Position numbers and translations under genes: made by a program
Assembly: GCA_046730475.1 (NCBI GenBank)
Contig: JBKPIY010000081.1
Coordinates: 1 to 25,406, forward strand
DNA length: 25,406 nt
DNA from: JBKPIY01 sp046730475
Lineage (GTDB): Bacteria; Actinomycetota; Thermoleophilia; Solirubrobacterales; 70-9
Direction: 5' to 3'
The notes under the pieces: model-generated
What the model saw: only the letters and a program-made list of their open reading frames with translations
Told to the model about the DNA's origin: nothing
The model's database searches: none
Part shown: in pieces, positions 1 through 5,824 of the stretch
Numbering within the stretch: the first letter of the stretch is position 1
Layout of the letters: each line of letters starts with the position of its first letter

Positions 1-1
1 C

Positions 2-430
2 TCAAAGCAGTTCAAGATCGTCGATGAAGCGACCGGAGAAGGGGTCGGCTGGGTCGGCTACTGGGAGCGCGACTGGCAGGGCGAGCAGGTCTACGAGATC
101 GGCTGGTCGGTGATCCCGGCCTTCCAGGGACGGGGGATCGCGGGATCGGCAACGCTCGAGGCGATCGCGATCGCGAGGTCGGAGGGAAAGCGCCGGTTCC
201 TCCATGCCTACCCGTCGGTCGATAACGCGCCGTCGAACGCGATCTGCCGAAAGCTCGGGTTCACGCTCCTCGGGGCGTACGCGTTCGAGTACCCGAAGGG
301 CAGCTTGATGCGGTGCAACGACTGGCGCCTCGATCTCTTCGCGAGCGGCCAGCGCCTGACCGGGTCAGCTCACCGGGACGTCGTCGGCCGCTCGGCGCAG
401 GGCGGCGATGTCGAGCTTGCCCATCCCTAG
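2..430 (+). CDS. GNAT-family N-acetyltransferase, 5'-truncated by the window edge
   Basis: The open frame enters from the left edge at base 2 with no start in view; it stops at TAG 428-430. The acetyl-CoA pyrophosphate-binding motif is visible as QGRGIAG (the Q/RxxGxG/A loop), preceded by the strand GWSVIPAF. It is followed by NAPSNAICRKLGF, the usual alpha4/beta7 region of GNATs that acylate small molecules or protein N-termini (RimJ/RimL type). The family resemblance ends at about CNDWRLDLF. The last 30 or so residues have no family look and run antisense into the 3' end of the VOC gene, a 66-base convergent overlap (365-430), so the ancestral stop may have been lost. The substrate cannot be predicted. 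The fold call is firm; the true length is unknown. Confidence 0.85.
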   Translation, partial: SKQFKIVDEATGEGVGWVGYWERDWQGEQVYEIGWSVIPAFQGRGIAGSATLEAIAIARSEGKRRFLHAYPSVDNAPSNAICRKLGFTLLGAYAFEYPKGSLMRCNDWRLDLFASGQRLTGSAHRDVVGRSAQGGDVELAHP

Positions 431-850
431 CATCGCCTGCATCGCGCGCTGGGCCCGCCCCGGGTCCGGATCGGCAAACAACTCCTCCATCCCGGTCGGC
501 ACGACCTGCCAGGACAGGCCGTACCTGTCCTTGAGCCAGCCGCACGGCCCTTGCTCCCCGCCCTCGGACAGCCGCTCCCAGTAGTAGTCGACCTCGTCCT
601 GGGTCCCGCAGTTGATCTGGAAGGAGACGGCCTCGTCGAACGTGAACTGGGGGCCGCCGTTGATCCCGACGAACCGCTGACCGCCCAGCTCGAACTCCAC
701 GGTCATCACCATGCCCGCCTCTCGCGGCCCGGCCTCGGTGTAGTGGGTGACGTTGAGGATGCGCGAGTTCTCGAAGACCGAGAGGTAGAAGTCCGCGGCC
801 TCCTCGGCCTCGGTGTCGAACCACAGGTTCGGAATGATCTTCTGCTCCAT
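365..850 (-). CDS. VOC-superfamily protein, PhnB / 3-demethylubiquinone-9 3-methyltransferase-like domain
   Basis: The product is 161 residues. It begins MEQKIIPNLWFDTEAEEAADFY and carries the hallmark segments of this family: FELGGQRFVGINGGPQF near residues 55-70, then INCGTQDEVDYYWERLSEGG, CGWLKDRYGLSWQVVP and a C-terminal ALRRAADD helix. Proteins of this type are small cytoplasmic dimers of the glyoxalase/bleomycin-resistance fold; most have no proven substrate, and the methyltransferase name is historical. The start ATG at 850 is preferred because AGAGGA sits nine bases upstream. The frame stays open to an ATG at 931, but that stretch has no ribosome site and contains a hairpin. The gene is divergent from the propeller-like gene and convergent with the GNAT gene. 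Confidence 0.88.
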   Translation of the reverse strand: MEQKIIPNLWFDTEAEEAADFYLSVFENSRILNVTHYTEAGPREAGMVMTVEFELGGQRFVGINGGPQFTFDEAVSFQINCGTQDEVDYYWERLSEGGEQGPCGWLKDRYGLSWQVVPTGMEELFADPDPGRAQRAMQAMLGMGKLDIAALRRAADDVPVS

Positions 851-871
851 GGGCTGGGGTCCTCTCGTTCG

Positions 872-890
872 GCGGGAGCCGGTCTCCCGC
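872..890 (-). promoter_or_regulatory. 7-bp stem-loop in the leader of the VOC gene
   Basis: GCGGGAG (872-878) pairs perfectly with CTCCCGC (884-890) around a 5-base CCGGT loop, 21 bases upstream of the chosen VOC start and immediately before its ribosome site. It could be a leader hairpin that influences translation, or simply chance in GC-rich DNA. No known riboswitch fold was recognised. Confidence 0.3.
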
Positions 891-1000
891 GAATACTGCA
901 CCTCTAGACCGTGCTCGGGGCAGAGATTCATCGCCCGAGTCGACTGACCCTTCGAGAATTGACCTTGTGTCGGTTCGCCACAAGGGGATGGATTCGGGCC

Positions 1001-1950
1001 GTGCGCTGGCCGCGACTACTGGCTGCCGCGGGGGTTATCCCCCTGACCGCCGCCGTCGCCGTCGCGGCCTCGCAGTCGCCAACCCCCGTGCTGAAGACAG
1101 CCGCCGATGAGCGGGAGCCGGCGGTGGACGGCTCGTATCTCGCTTGGACGGAGGCTCCCAGAGCGCACCCTGATCGCTTCCGCGCGTACGCGAGGAAGGG
1201 AGGAAAGCCGCGATTCAGGGTGAACAGGCGCGGCACGGTCGGCTTCACCTGGGGGGCGCGATCGACGGAAAGCGGCTCGTCTACGGTCAGGCTCGCAACG
1301 CACGGGCGCAAAGCGATTTGAAGTTCTTCGATCTCGCCAGTCGCAAGCGAACCGGGCCGCCCGCCGGAGTGAATACCGCGCGAATCGAAAACGGCGCCTC
1401 GCTCTCCGGCGACTGGCTCCTCTTCAGGAGGGAGAACCGCGCGAGGTCGTCGTTTCGAATCATCCTCTTCAACCTCGTGACCAAGGAGGCGATCACGCTC
1501 GACGCTGCGCACCTGCCGAGATACGCGCAGCCCGGGAACGTCGGCGGAAACTACGCGACCTGGATCAGGTGCCGTCGTTTCACCTTCTGTACGACGTTCG
1601 TGTACGACATCGCCGCCGGCACCAGGTCCCGGGTCCCAAACCCGTCCCACCGCGCCCAGTACGCGGCTTCGATCACCGCCGGCGGGGTCGTCTACTTCGC
1701 CGAGAGCGACGGCGGCAACTGCGGCGCGCATATTGCCCTGTGGCGCTATCCGCTCGGTGAGACCAGGACGAAGCTGATCTCGCTCCCACGAGACCGCGAC
1801 CCGCTGGTGACGAGCCCCCTCGTCGCCGCCGGCGGCACGACCCTGTTCTTCGACGGCATCAATTGCCGCACCGGCAGGGCCGACATCTTCAAGCTACCCC
1901 TCGGTCAGCCTGCGCCCGGCTCGGCCCGGTCTGCGATCAGCGACCCCTGA
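1001..1950 (+). pseudogene. Secreted beta-propeller-like (TolB/WD40-type) protein, interrupted by one frameshift
   Basis: Two overlapping frames make one protein. The first begins near GTG 1001 with a signal peptide (MRWPRLLAAAG, then a hydrophobic run ending AVAVAASQS) and continues to FTWG. The second carries on with GAIDGKRLVYGQ and runs to TGA 1950. They join if the six G after CACCT (1251-1256) were seven; the gene would then be 951 bases, an exact multiple of three (316 residues). Repeated strands of the form GxxLxWxE (GSYLAWTE, SGDWLLFRRE, GGNYATWIR, GGVVYFAES, GGTTLFFDG) recur about every 45-50 residues, typical of propeller blades. Cysteines in the second half suit an exported protein. 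An in-frame ATG at 911 would bury the signal peptide. No function beyond a secreted propeller can be given. It may be a real lesion or a homopolymer error. Confidence 0.6.
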
Positions 1951-1956
1951 TTGCGG
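1923..1956 (+). repeat. 34-base hairpin repeat, copy A
   Basis: This copy differs from copy B (3953-3986) at three of 34 positions. Its stem is CTGCGATCAG (1931-1940) with CTGATTGCGG (1947-1956) around the loop CGACCC; the two departures from Watson-Crick pairing are both G-U wobbles in RNA. It spans the stop codon of the propeller-like gene and encodes that gene's last residues RSAISDP. It probably acts as a transcription terminator or RNA 3'-end stabiliser, or it may be a small dispersed REP-like element. Confidence 0.6.
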
Positions 1957-2006
1957 TGCGACGACGGCGTCTTGATCGCTTCGCAAGCAGCTGAACGCCT
2001 GCTATT

Positions 2007-2032
2007 GGTCGAGCGTACCCCGCTCGGCCTTT
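2007..2032 (+). terminator. Rho-independent-like terminator after the propeller-like gene
   Basis: GGTCGAGCG (2007-2015) pairs with CGCTCGGCC (2021-2029) around TACCC, a 9-bp stem with one G-U pair, followed by TTT. It lies 57 bases past the stop of the plus-strand gene, in the gap between convergent genes. The T-tract is short, so termination efficiency is uncertain. Confidence 0.5.
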
Positions 2033-2061
2033 GCCACTGTCAGGGGGCGATTGGACGTCGG

Positions 2062-2080
2062 GTCGGCATCGGGAGCCGAC
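2062..2080 (-). terminator. Stem-loop just past the Rho_N protein gene
   Basis: GTCGGC (2062-2067) pairs with GCCGAC (2075-2080) around a 7-base loop. Read on the minus strand it begins 12 bases after the stop of the Rho_N gene. No T-tract follows, so it may be a weak terminator or a chance hairpin. Confidence 0.3.
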
Positions 2081-2092
2081 AAAGAGTCGGTC

Positions 2093-2398
2093 TCAGGATG
2101 AGCGCGAGCGGCGTCTTTGTCCCACCGCACGGATCAACTGTGCCTTGCCCATCTTCGATCGCCCCTCGATGCCGAGGCGGGCAGCCTCCCGCTGCAGCTC
2201 TCTTACGGTCATCGCCCCGGCGCCGGTGCCGGTGCCCTTGGTCGCGCCGCGCTTGCGCGCCGCTGCCTTCGCCCCCTCGCGGCCGAGCGCGCTGCGCGTC
2301 TTGCTCGGCAGCTTGGTGATCGTCTTCTTCTGACGCGCGCCCGCCTGTGCTTTCTTGACGTTCTTCCGCGCCGCTTGGCGCTGTTTCTGTGTTGCCAT
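2093..2398 (-). CDS. Small basic protein with a C-terminal Rho_N (SAP-like) domain
   Basis: The product is 101 residues and extremely rich in Lys, Arg and Ala. The N-terminal half (QKQRQAARKNVKKAQ, then KTITKLPSKTRSALGREGAKAA) is a basic, probably helical or disordered nucleic-acid-binding segment. Residues 63-93 (MTVRELQREAARLGIEGRSK, then MGKAQLIRAV) match the Rho termination factor N-terminal helix-extended-loop-helix motif, including the LGIxGxSKMxKxxLI signature. Proteins of this plan are common in actinobacteria and are assumed to bind DNA or RNA in the cytoplasm, perhaps nucleoid-associated; their function is unproven. The start is supported by GGAGG six bases upstream of the ATG at 2398. 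It lies downstream of the HdeD gene on the same strand with a 180-base gap, and is convergent with the propeller-like gene. Confidence 0.78.
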   Translation of the reverse strand: MATQKQRQAARKNVKKAQAGARQKKTITKLPSKTRSALGREGAKAAARKRGATKGTGTGAGAMTVRELQREAARLGIEGRSKMGKAQLIRAVGQRRRSRSS

Positions 2399-2486
2399 CT
2401 CGGGCCTCCGCTCCTTCGCCCAACCGGATCATCTTCTCAGACACCGGTACCGGCGCGACTCATCCCACCGAGCAGCGGGCCCTCGA

Positions 2487-2501
2487 CGCCGCCGGGCGGC
2501 G
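2487..2501 (-). terminator. Short GC stem-loop in the gap after the HdeD gene
   Basis: CGCCGC (2487-2492) and GCGGCG (2496-2501) form a 6-bp stem with a 3-base loop, about 80 bases beyond the HdeD stop on the minus strand and about 90 bases before the Rho_N start. There is no T-run. Apart from this and a 10-base palindrome CCGGTACCGG at 2444-2453, nothing was recognised in 2399-2578. Confidence 0.22.
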
Positions 2502-2578
2502 CGAGTAGGCGACGCCCGACGGCGAGCTCCGTGGTCGGAAGGGTCGAGGCCAGCTTTGGCGACTCGGCGGTGGGCGCC

Positions 2579-3142
2579 TCAGGCGGGGCGCGAGGTTTGC
2601 TCCCTGAGCTCGTGCACGCCCCAGCCGAGGATGACCAAGCCGAGGCCGTTGAGGATGAAGCCGATCCCGACCAGGAGTGCCAGGGTGGCGAAGCCGATGT
2701 TCGGATCGGCGACGATCACGATGCCCGCGATCAGCTCCAGGCCTCCCAAGAGGGCGTGCCAGCCGCGGTTCTCGGTCTCCTCGAATGCGATTGCGAGGCG
2801 GATCACGCCGATGGTGATCAGCCAGATCCCGATCAAGAGCGCGACCGCGGCCACGCCGGCGATCGGGTGGCGGATCAGCAGCACCCCGACGATCGCGGTG
2901 AGGACTCCGAACAGCGCGACCAGGCCCCGGTTGCCGGGGCTCCGTATGAACGAGCTGAGAAGCTCGAGGATTCCGTCAACGAGCAGAAAGATGCCGGCGA
3001 TCACGGCCAGGGTCGCGAGGCTGTCGCCGGGCTTGGCGAGGATGATCACGCCCGCCGCCGCGCTCAGCAAGCCCACCGCCAGCAGCAACCACCAGCCCCA
3101 GGTGAGCTCCCTCGCTTCCTCTTCGTACATGGTTCCGTTCAC
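2579..3142 (-). CDS. HdeD family membrane protein (DUF308)
   Basis: The product is 187 residues with six hydrophobic helices in the HdeD pattern: GWWLLLAVGLLSAAAGVIIL, then LAVIAGIFLLVDGILELL, a third pair-forming helix with GVLTAIVGVLLIRHP, LLIGIWLITIGVIRLAIAF, GGLELIAGIVIVADP and LLVGIGFILNGLGLVILG. The paired motifs PxxGxxxL and xxGxxLIxxG recur, as in HdeD, an inner-membrane protein linked to acid resistance in enterobacteria. In actinobacteria its role is unproven, but a general stress role is the usual assumption. The start is GTG 3142, six bases after a full AAGGAGG (3149-3155 on the opposite strand); an internal ATG at 3130 is less well placed. It is divergent from the methyltransferase gene across 150 bases. 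Confidence 0.87.
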   Translation of the reverse strand: MNGTMYEEEARELTWGWWLLLAVGLLSAAAGVIILAKPGDSLATLAVIAGIFLLVDGILELLSSFIRSPGNRGLVALFGVLTAIVGVLLIRHPIAGVAAVALLIGIWLITIGVIRLAIAFEETENRGWHALLGGLELIAGIVIVADPNIGFATLALLVGIGFILNGLGLVILGWGVHELREQTSRPA

Positions 3143-3292
3143 TGTGAACCTCCTTGGTCGAGACGAACGGCCGCTCGCACGCTCCCGGGGGAACGGCCCG
3201 GACCTCGCTCCGTCGTGAGCGGGACTCTATGGGGCAACCACCTTCAGGAACGGGTGCTTAGGCCTGCCACTGCGAGCGGCTAGGTTTCGCCG

Positions 3293-3939
3293 GTGCCTGG
3301 CAAGCTCTCGGATCTGCTCTGGGCCCCGCTGTTCGCCCGGGGCTACGACCGTTTCAACAAGATCGCCGAGGACGCGGGCCTGCGCGACAAGCGGCGGGCA
3401 CTGCTCGCCCACGCGCGGGGGCGAACCCTCGAGATCGGCGCCGGAACCGGCGTCAACCTCGAGCTCCATCCGGACTCGGTTACCGAGCTCGTATTGACGG
3501 AGCCCGACGTACACATGACCGGCAGCTCGAAAAGAAGCTCGCGGCCCTTGGCCGGCGCGCGGAGGTGGTGGACGCCGGGGCCGAGCACCTGCCGTTCCCC
3601 GACGCGAGCGTCGACACCGCGGTCGCAACGCTCGTCCTCTGCACGACCCCGACCCCGACCTCGCCCTCGACGAGATCGCTCGGGTGCTGCGGCCAGGGGG
3701 CATCTGCTCTTTCTCGAGCACGTACGCGCGAGTGGTCCGAGCGCGGCGCGCTGGCAGGATCGCCTCGAGCGCCCATGGGGTTGGTTCGGCCGCGGCTGCC
3801 ATCCCAACCGCGACACCCTGGCGACGATCGAGGCCTCGCGCTCGAGATCGCGGAGGTGGAGCGAGACCGGATGCCGAAGGCGCCTCGGATCGTGCGGCCG
3901 ATGGTGGTGGGGAGCGCGAGGCGGCCAGCCGATCCCTGA
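3293..3939 (+). pseudogene. Class I SAM-dependent methyltransferase with four single-base frameshifts
   Basis: Reading through three frames recovers one continuous methyltransferase. It has an N-terminal segment (LLWAPLFARGYDRFNKIAED), motif I LEIGAGTGVNLE, ELVLTEPDVHM, an acidic post-I region EVVDAGAEHLPFPDASVD, ATLVLCT, PDPDLALDEIARVLRPGG, HLLFLEHVRASG, a WGWFGRGCHPNRDT segment and a C-terminal IVRPMVVGSARR. The frame changes near 3513-3517, 3647-3652, 3695-3699 and 3835-3840, each time as if one base were missing. Restoring four bases gives exactly 217 codons. The methyl acceptor is unknown; this small family resembles UbiE-like enzymes. GTG 3293 has only a weak ribosome site. All conserved motifs are intact, so either sequencing deletions or very recent decay explains the state. 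The gene is followed by repeat copy B. Confidence 0.75.
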
Positions 3940-3952
3940 TCGACTGCTCTCA

Positions 3953-3986
3953 GGCCAGGTCCGCGATCAGCGACCCCTGATCGCGG
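3953..3986 (+). repeat. 34-base hairpin repeat, copy B (bidirectional terminator position)
   Basis: The stem CCGCGATCAG (3961-3970) and CTGATCGCGG (3977-3986) is a perfect 10-bp inverted repeat around the loop CGACCC. It lies between the 3' ends of the convergent methyltransferase and polyprenyl synthase genes and contains the synthase stop codon (3967-3969). Copy A at 1923-1956 has the same loop and a stem that still pairs through G-U wobbles. No strong T-tract follows on either side. Confidence 0.65.
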
Positions 3987-5034
3987 GATCGCGAAGGTGG
4001 AGGACGAGCGAGCGCACGAACAGCTTGTCGCGCGATTCGGGGAGCGCTCCCATCGCCGGTACGAATTCGGCCAGGGCCGCGCCGGCGATTCCGTCGGCGA
4101 ACGCGCACGCGTGGTCGATCGAGCCGCACTCCTCCATCAGGGCGACGACCCGCTCGATCCGCTGATCGCGCCCCCGGCCCGAGCGCTCGCCCGCTGGCCC
4201 GACCAGCCGCAGCGCCTCGTCTCGGGCCGCCTCCGGCGCCGTCTGCAGGAGGTGGATCAGGATCAGGGTGGGCTTGCCCTCGATAACGTCGCTGCCGAAG
4301 TCCTTGCCGTGCGCCTCCGAGGTGTCGGTCAGGTTCTCGACGTCGTCGCGGATCTGAAGGACGGCGCCCACGAAGAACCCGAAGCGGGCGATCGGATCGA
4401 GGTCCGCCCGCCCGCCGGAGCCCAGCATCGCCCCGATCCGACAGGGATGGATGGCCGAGTACCAGCAGGTCTTGCCGAGCACCAGCTTGAGGTAGTCATC
4501 GACGTCGAGCCCGATCAGGCCGCGCTCGCGCCACTCGAGCTCGAGCGCGTGGCCCTCGATCGTGCGCCGGGCCAGGTGGTCGAACTCGGCCAGGAGGTCG
4601 AAGGCGAGCCGCGGGCGGAGCGCCGCGCCGTGCTCGAGGAGCGGCCCGAGCGCCGCCCAGGCCAGGGCGTCGCCCGCGCTGAGCGCCCGCGGGATCCCGT
4701 GGCGCAGGTGCAGCGCCTCGCTCCCCCGCCGCAGGCGGGCGTCGTCGCAGATGTCGTCGTGGATGAGGAAGGCGTTGTGGAGGAGCTCGATCGCCACCGC
4801 GGCCCCGAGCGCGTCCTCGGTGCGGCCGCCGTGGGCCCGGCAGGTCGCGAGACAGAGCGCCGGGCGGATCCCCTTCCCCGGCCGCAGCGGATAGTCGGCG
4901 ACGAGCTCGTACAGCTCGCCGGGCAACCTGTGCTCGTAGAGGTGGTCGAGCAGCGCCTCGCGCGTGCGGCGTCCGTCGGCGGCCAGGGTGGCCTCGACGA
5001 GATCGGGGGCGGCGGTGGCCGCTGCGGCGGTCAC
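3967..5034 (-). CDS. Trans-isoprenyl (polyprenyl) diphosphate synthase
   Basis: The product is 355 residues, counting from GTG 5034. It joins isopentenyl diphosphate units to an allylic diphosphate in the cytosol. Both aspartate-rich motifs are present: DDICD at 93-97 followed by RLRRG, and DDVEN at 230-234 inside LQIRDDVENLTD. Also visible are KGIRPALCLA (54-63), LGKTCWYS (187-193) and EGKPTLILIHLL (252-263). The second motif is DDxxN rather than the usual DDxxD, a change seen in some family members. Phe89, four residues before the first motif, could limit product length, but the product cannot be predicted. The start overlaps the stop of the upstream gene as GTGA, which implies translational coupling as the last gene of a five-gene operon. 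The frame is open further upstream, but that stretch is antisense-like sequence inside the neighbouring gene. Confidence 0.9.
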   Translation of the reverse strand: MTAAAATAAPDLVEATLAADGRRTREALLDHLYEHRLPGELYELVADYPLRPGKGIRPALCLATCRAHGGRTEDALGAAVAIELLHNAFLIHDDICDDARLRRGSEALHLRHGIPRALSAGDALAWAALGPLLEHGAALRPRLAFDLLAEFDHLARRTIEGHALELEWRERGLIGLDVDDYLKLVLGKTCWYSAIHPCRIGAMLGSGGRADLDPIARFGFFVGAVLQIRDDVENLTDTSEAHGKDFGSDVIEGKPTLILIHLLQTAPEAARDEALRLVGPAGERSGRGRDQRIERVVALMEECGSIDHACAFADGIAGAALAEFVPAMGALPESRDKLFVRSLVLHLRDPAIRGR

Positions 5035-5810
5035 TCCTCCTGCGCGCGCTCGACTTGTGTGATCGCGCTGCGCGCGTCGGTCGCCCCCACCTCGAGCTCG
5101 ATCAGCGCCCAAGCGTCCTCGGGGCCGCCTTCGGCCTCGCCGCGCCCCTCCGGCGGCGCGGACCGGGCGGCGATCACCCCGCGGTAGTAGCCGGCCGGCG
5201 CCTCCTCCGGGATCTTGACCGCGAGGATGACCCTCGCCCTTCCACCGGGCCCGACGCGGGGGATGTATTGGTCGTCCCCCTCGTAGCGGAACCTCACCAA
5301 TCCGGCGTCGATCCGGTCTGTCGCGCCGAGCAGGTCGGTCGGCTCGAACATGACCCTGGTAAGGACGGACTCACCGGTGTTGGTGAAGGCGAACTCGACG
5401 GGCGCCCAGTTGCCGGGAGGTCCGTGGAGCTCGAGCGTGGGACCCTCCGGCTCGCGCTCGAACCACTCGTGCTCGGCAATGACGGCGCCGATATCCTCGA
5501 TCGCCTCGCCGAAGCGCTCCAGCAGCGCGGCGAAGAGGTCCGCGGTGCCGCCCGTCGCCGGCGGCGGAGGGCCCCCGCGACCCGGGGGCGTCGTCCGCCC
5601 ATACCTCGATCGCGCTCGCTTGGCTCTTGTCTTCGCCGCCCCCTTTCGACCGCTCGCCGCGCCCGCGAAGCGAGGTCCCACCCGCCCGCGAAGGCCCTCG
5701 GACAGCACCTCGACGACGGAGTCGGCGCCCCGCAAGCTGGCGTGCACCGCCTCGGTTGCCACGGCCAGCGGGTCGACCTGCCGTCGCCGGGGTTCGCTGT
5801 ACTCAGCCAC
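5031..5810 (-). CDS. Unrecognised protein with a helical N-terminus, basic linker and possible Ig-like (CARDB/NEW3-type) domain
   Basis: The product is 259 residues and I do not recognise the family. Residues 1-45 are helical (DPLAVATEAVHASLRGADSV), residues 45-90 form a basic, Gly/Pro-rich linker ending GGPPPPATGG, and residues 90-115 are an amphipathic helix (LFAALLERFGEAIEDIGAVI). From about 125 a beta-rich region reads LELHGPPGNWAPVEFAFTNT, GESVLTRVMFEP, RVILAVKIPEEAPAGYYRGVI and ALIELEVG. That is the strand pattern of CARDB or NEW3 Ig-like modules, where 'APAGYYRGVI' resembles the A-G-x-Y-xG-xI strand. There is no signal peptide or membrane helix. GGAGG five bases before GTG 5810 supports the start. 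It lies 14 bases after the oxidoreductase and overlaps the synthase start. It may be a scaffold or partner protein of the pathway (inference). Confidence 0.72.
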   Translation of the reverse strand: MAEYSEPRRRQVDPLAVATEAVHASLRGADSVVEVLSEGLRGRVGPRFAGAASGRKGAAKTRAKRARSRYGRTTPPGRGGPPPPATGGTADLFAALLERFGEAIEDIGAVIAEHEWFEREPEGPTLELHGPPGNWAPVEFAFTNTGESVLTRVMFEPTDLLGATDRIDAGLVRFRYEGDDQYIPRVGPGGRARVILAVKIPEEAPAGYYRGVIAARSAPPEGRGEAEGGPEDAWALIELEVGATDARSAITQVERAQEE

Positions 5811-5824
5811 CTCTTCCTCCCTTC

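Noticed and set aside
2444..2453. CCGGTACCGG palindrome before the Rho_N gene
   Set aside because: A 10-base perfect palindrome in GC-rich DNA is weak evidence for an operator; no regulator gene is adjacent.
3190..3216. GGAAC-N16-CGTC, resembling an extracytoplasmic-function sigma promoter upstream of the methyltransferase gene
   Set aside because: Short GC-rich matches of this kind are expected by chance; no ECF sigma gene or second copy was seen.
4562..4894. Plus-strand ORFs across 3997-8188, several over 300 codons
   Set aside because: They are antisense to the polyprenyl synthase, Ig-like and flavoprotein genes, have shadow-type composition (Arg, Pro, Ala, Gly) and show no family signatures.
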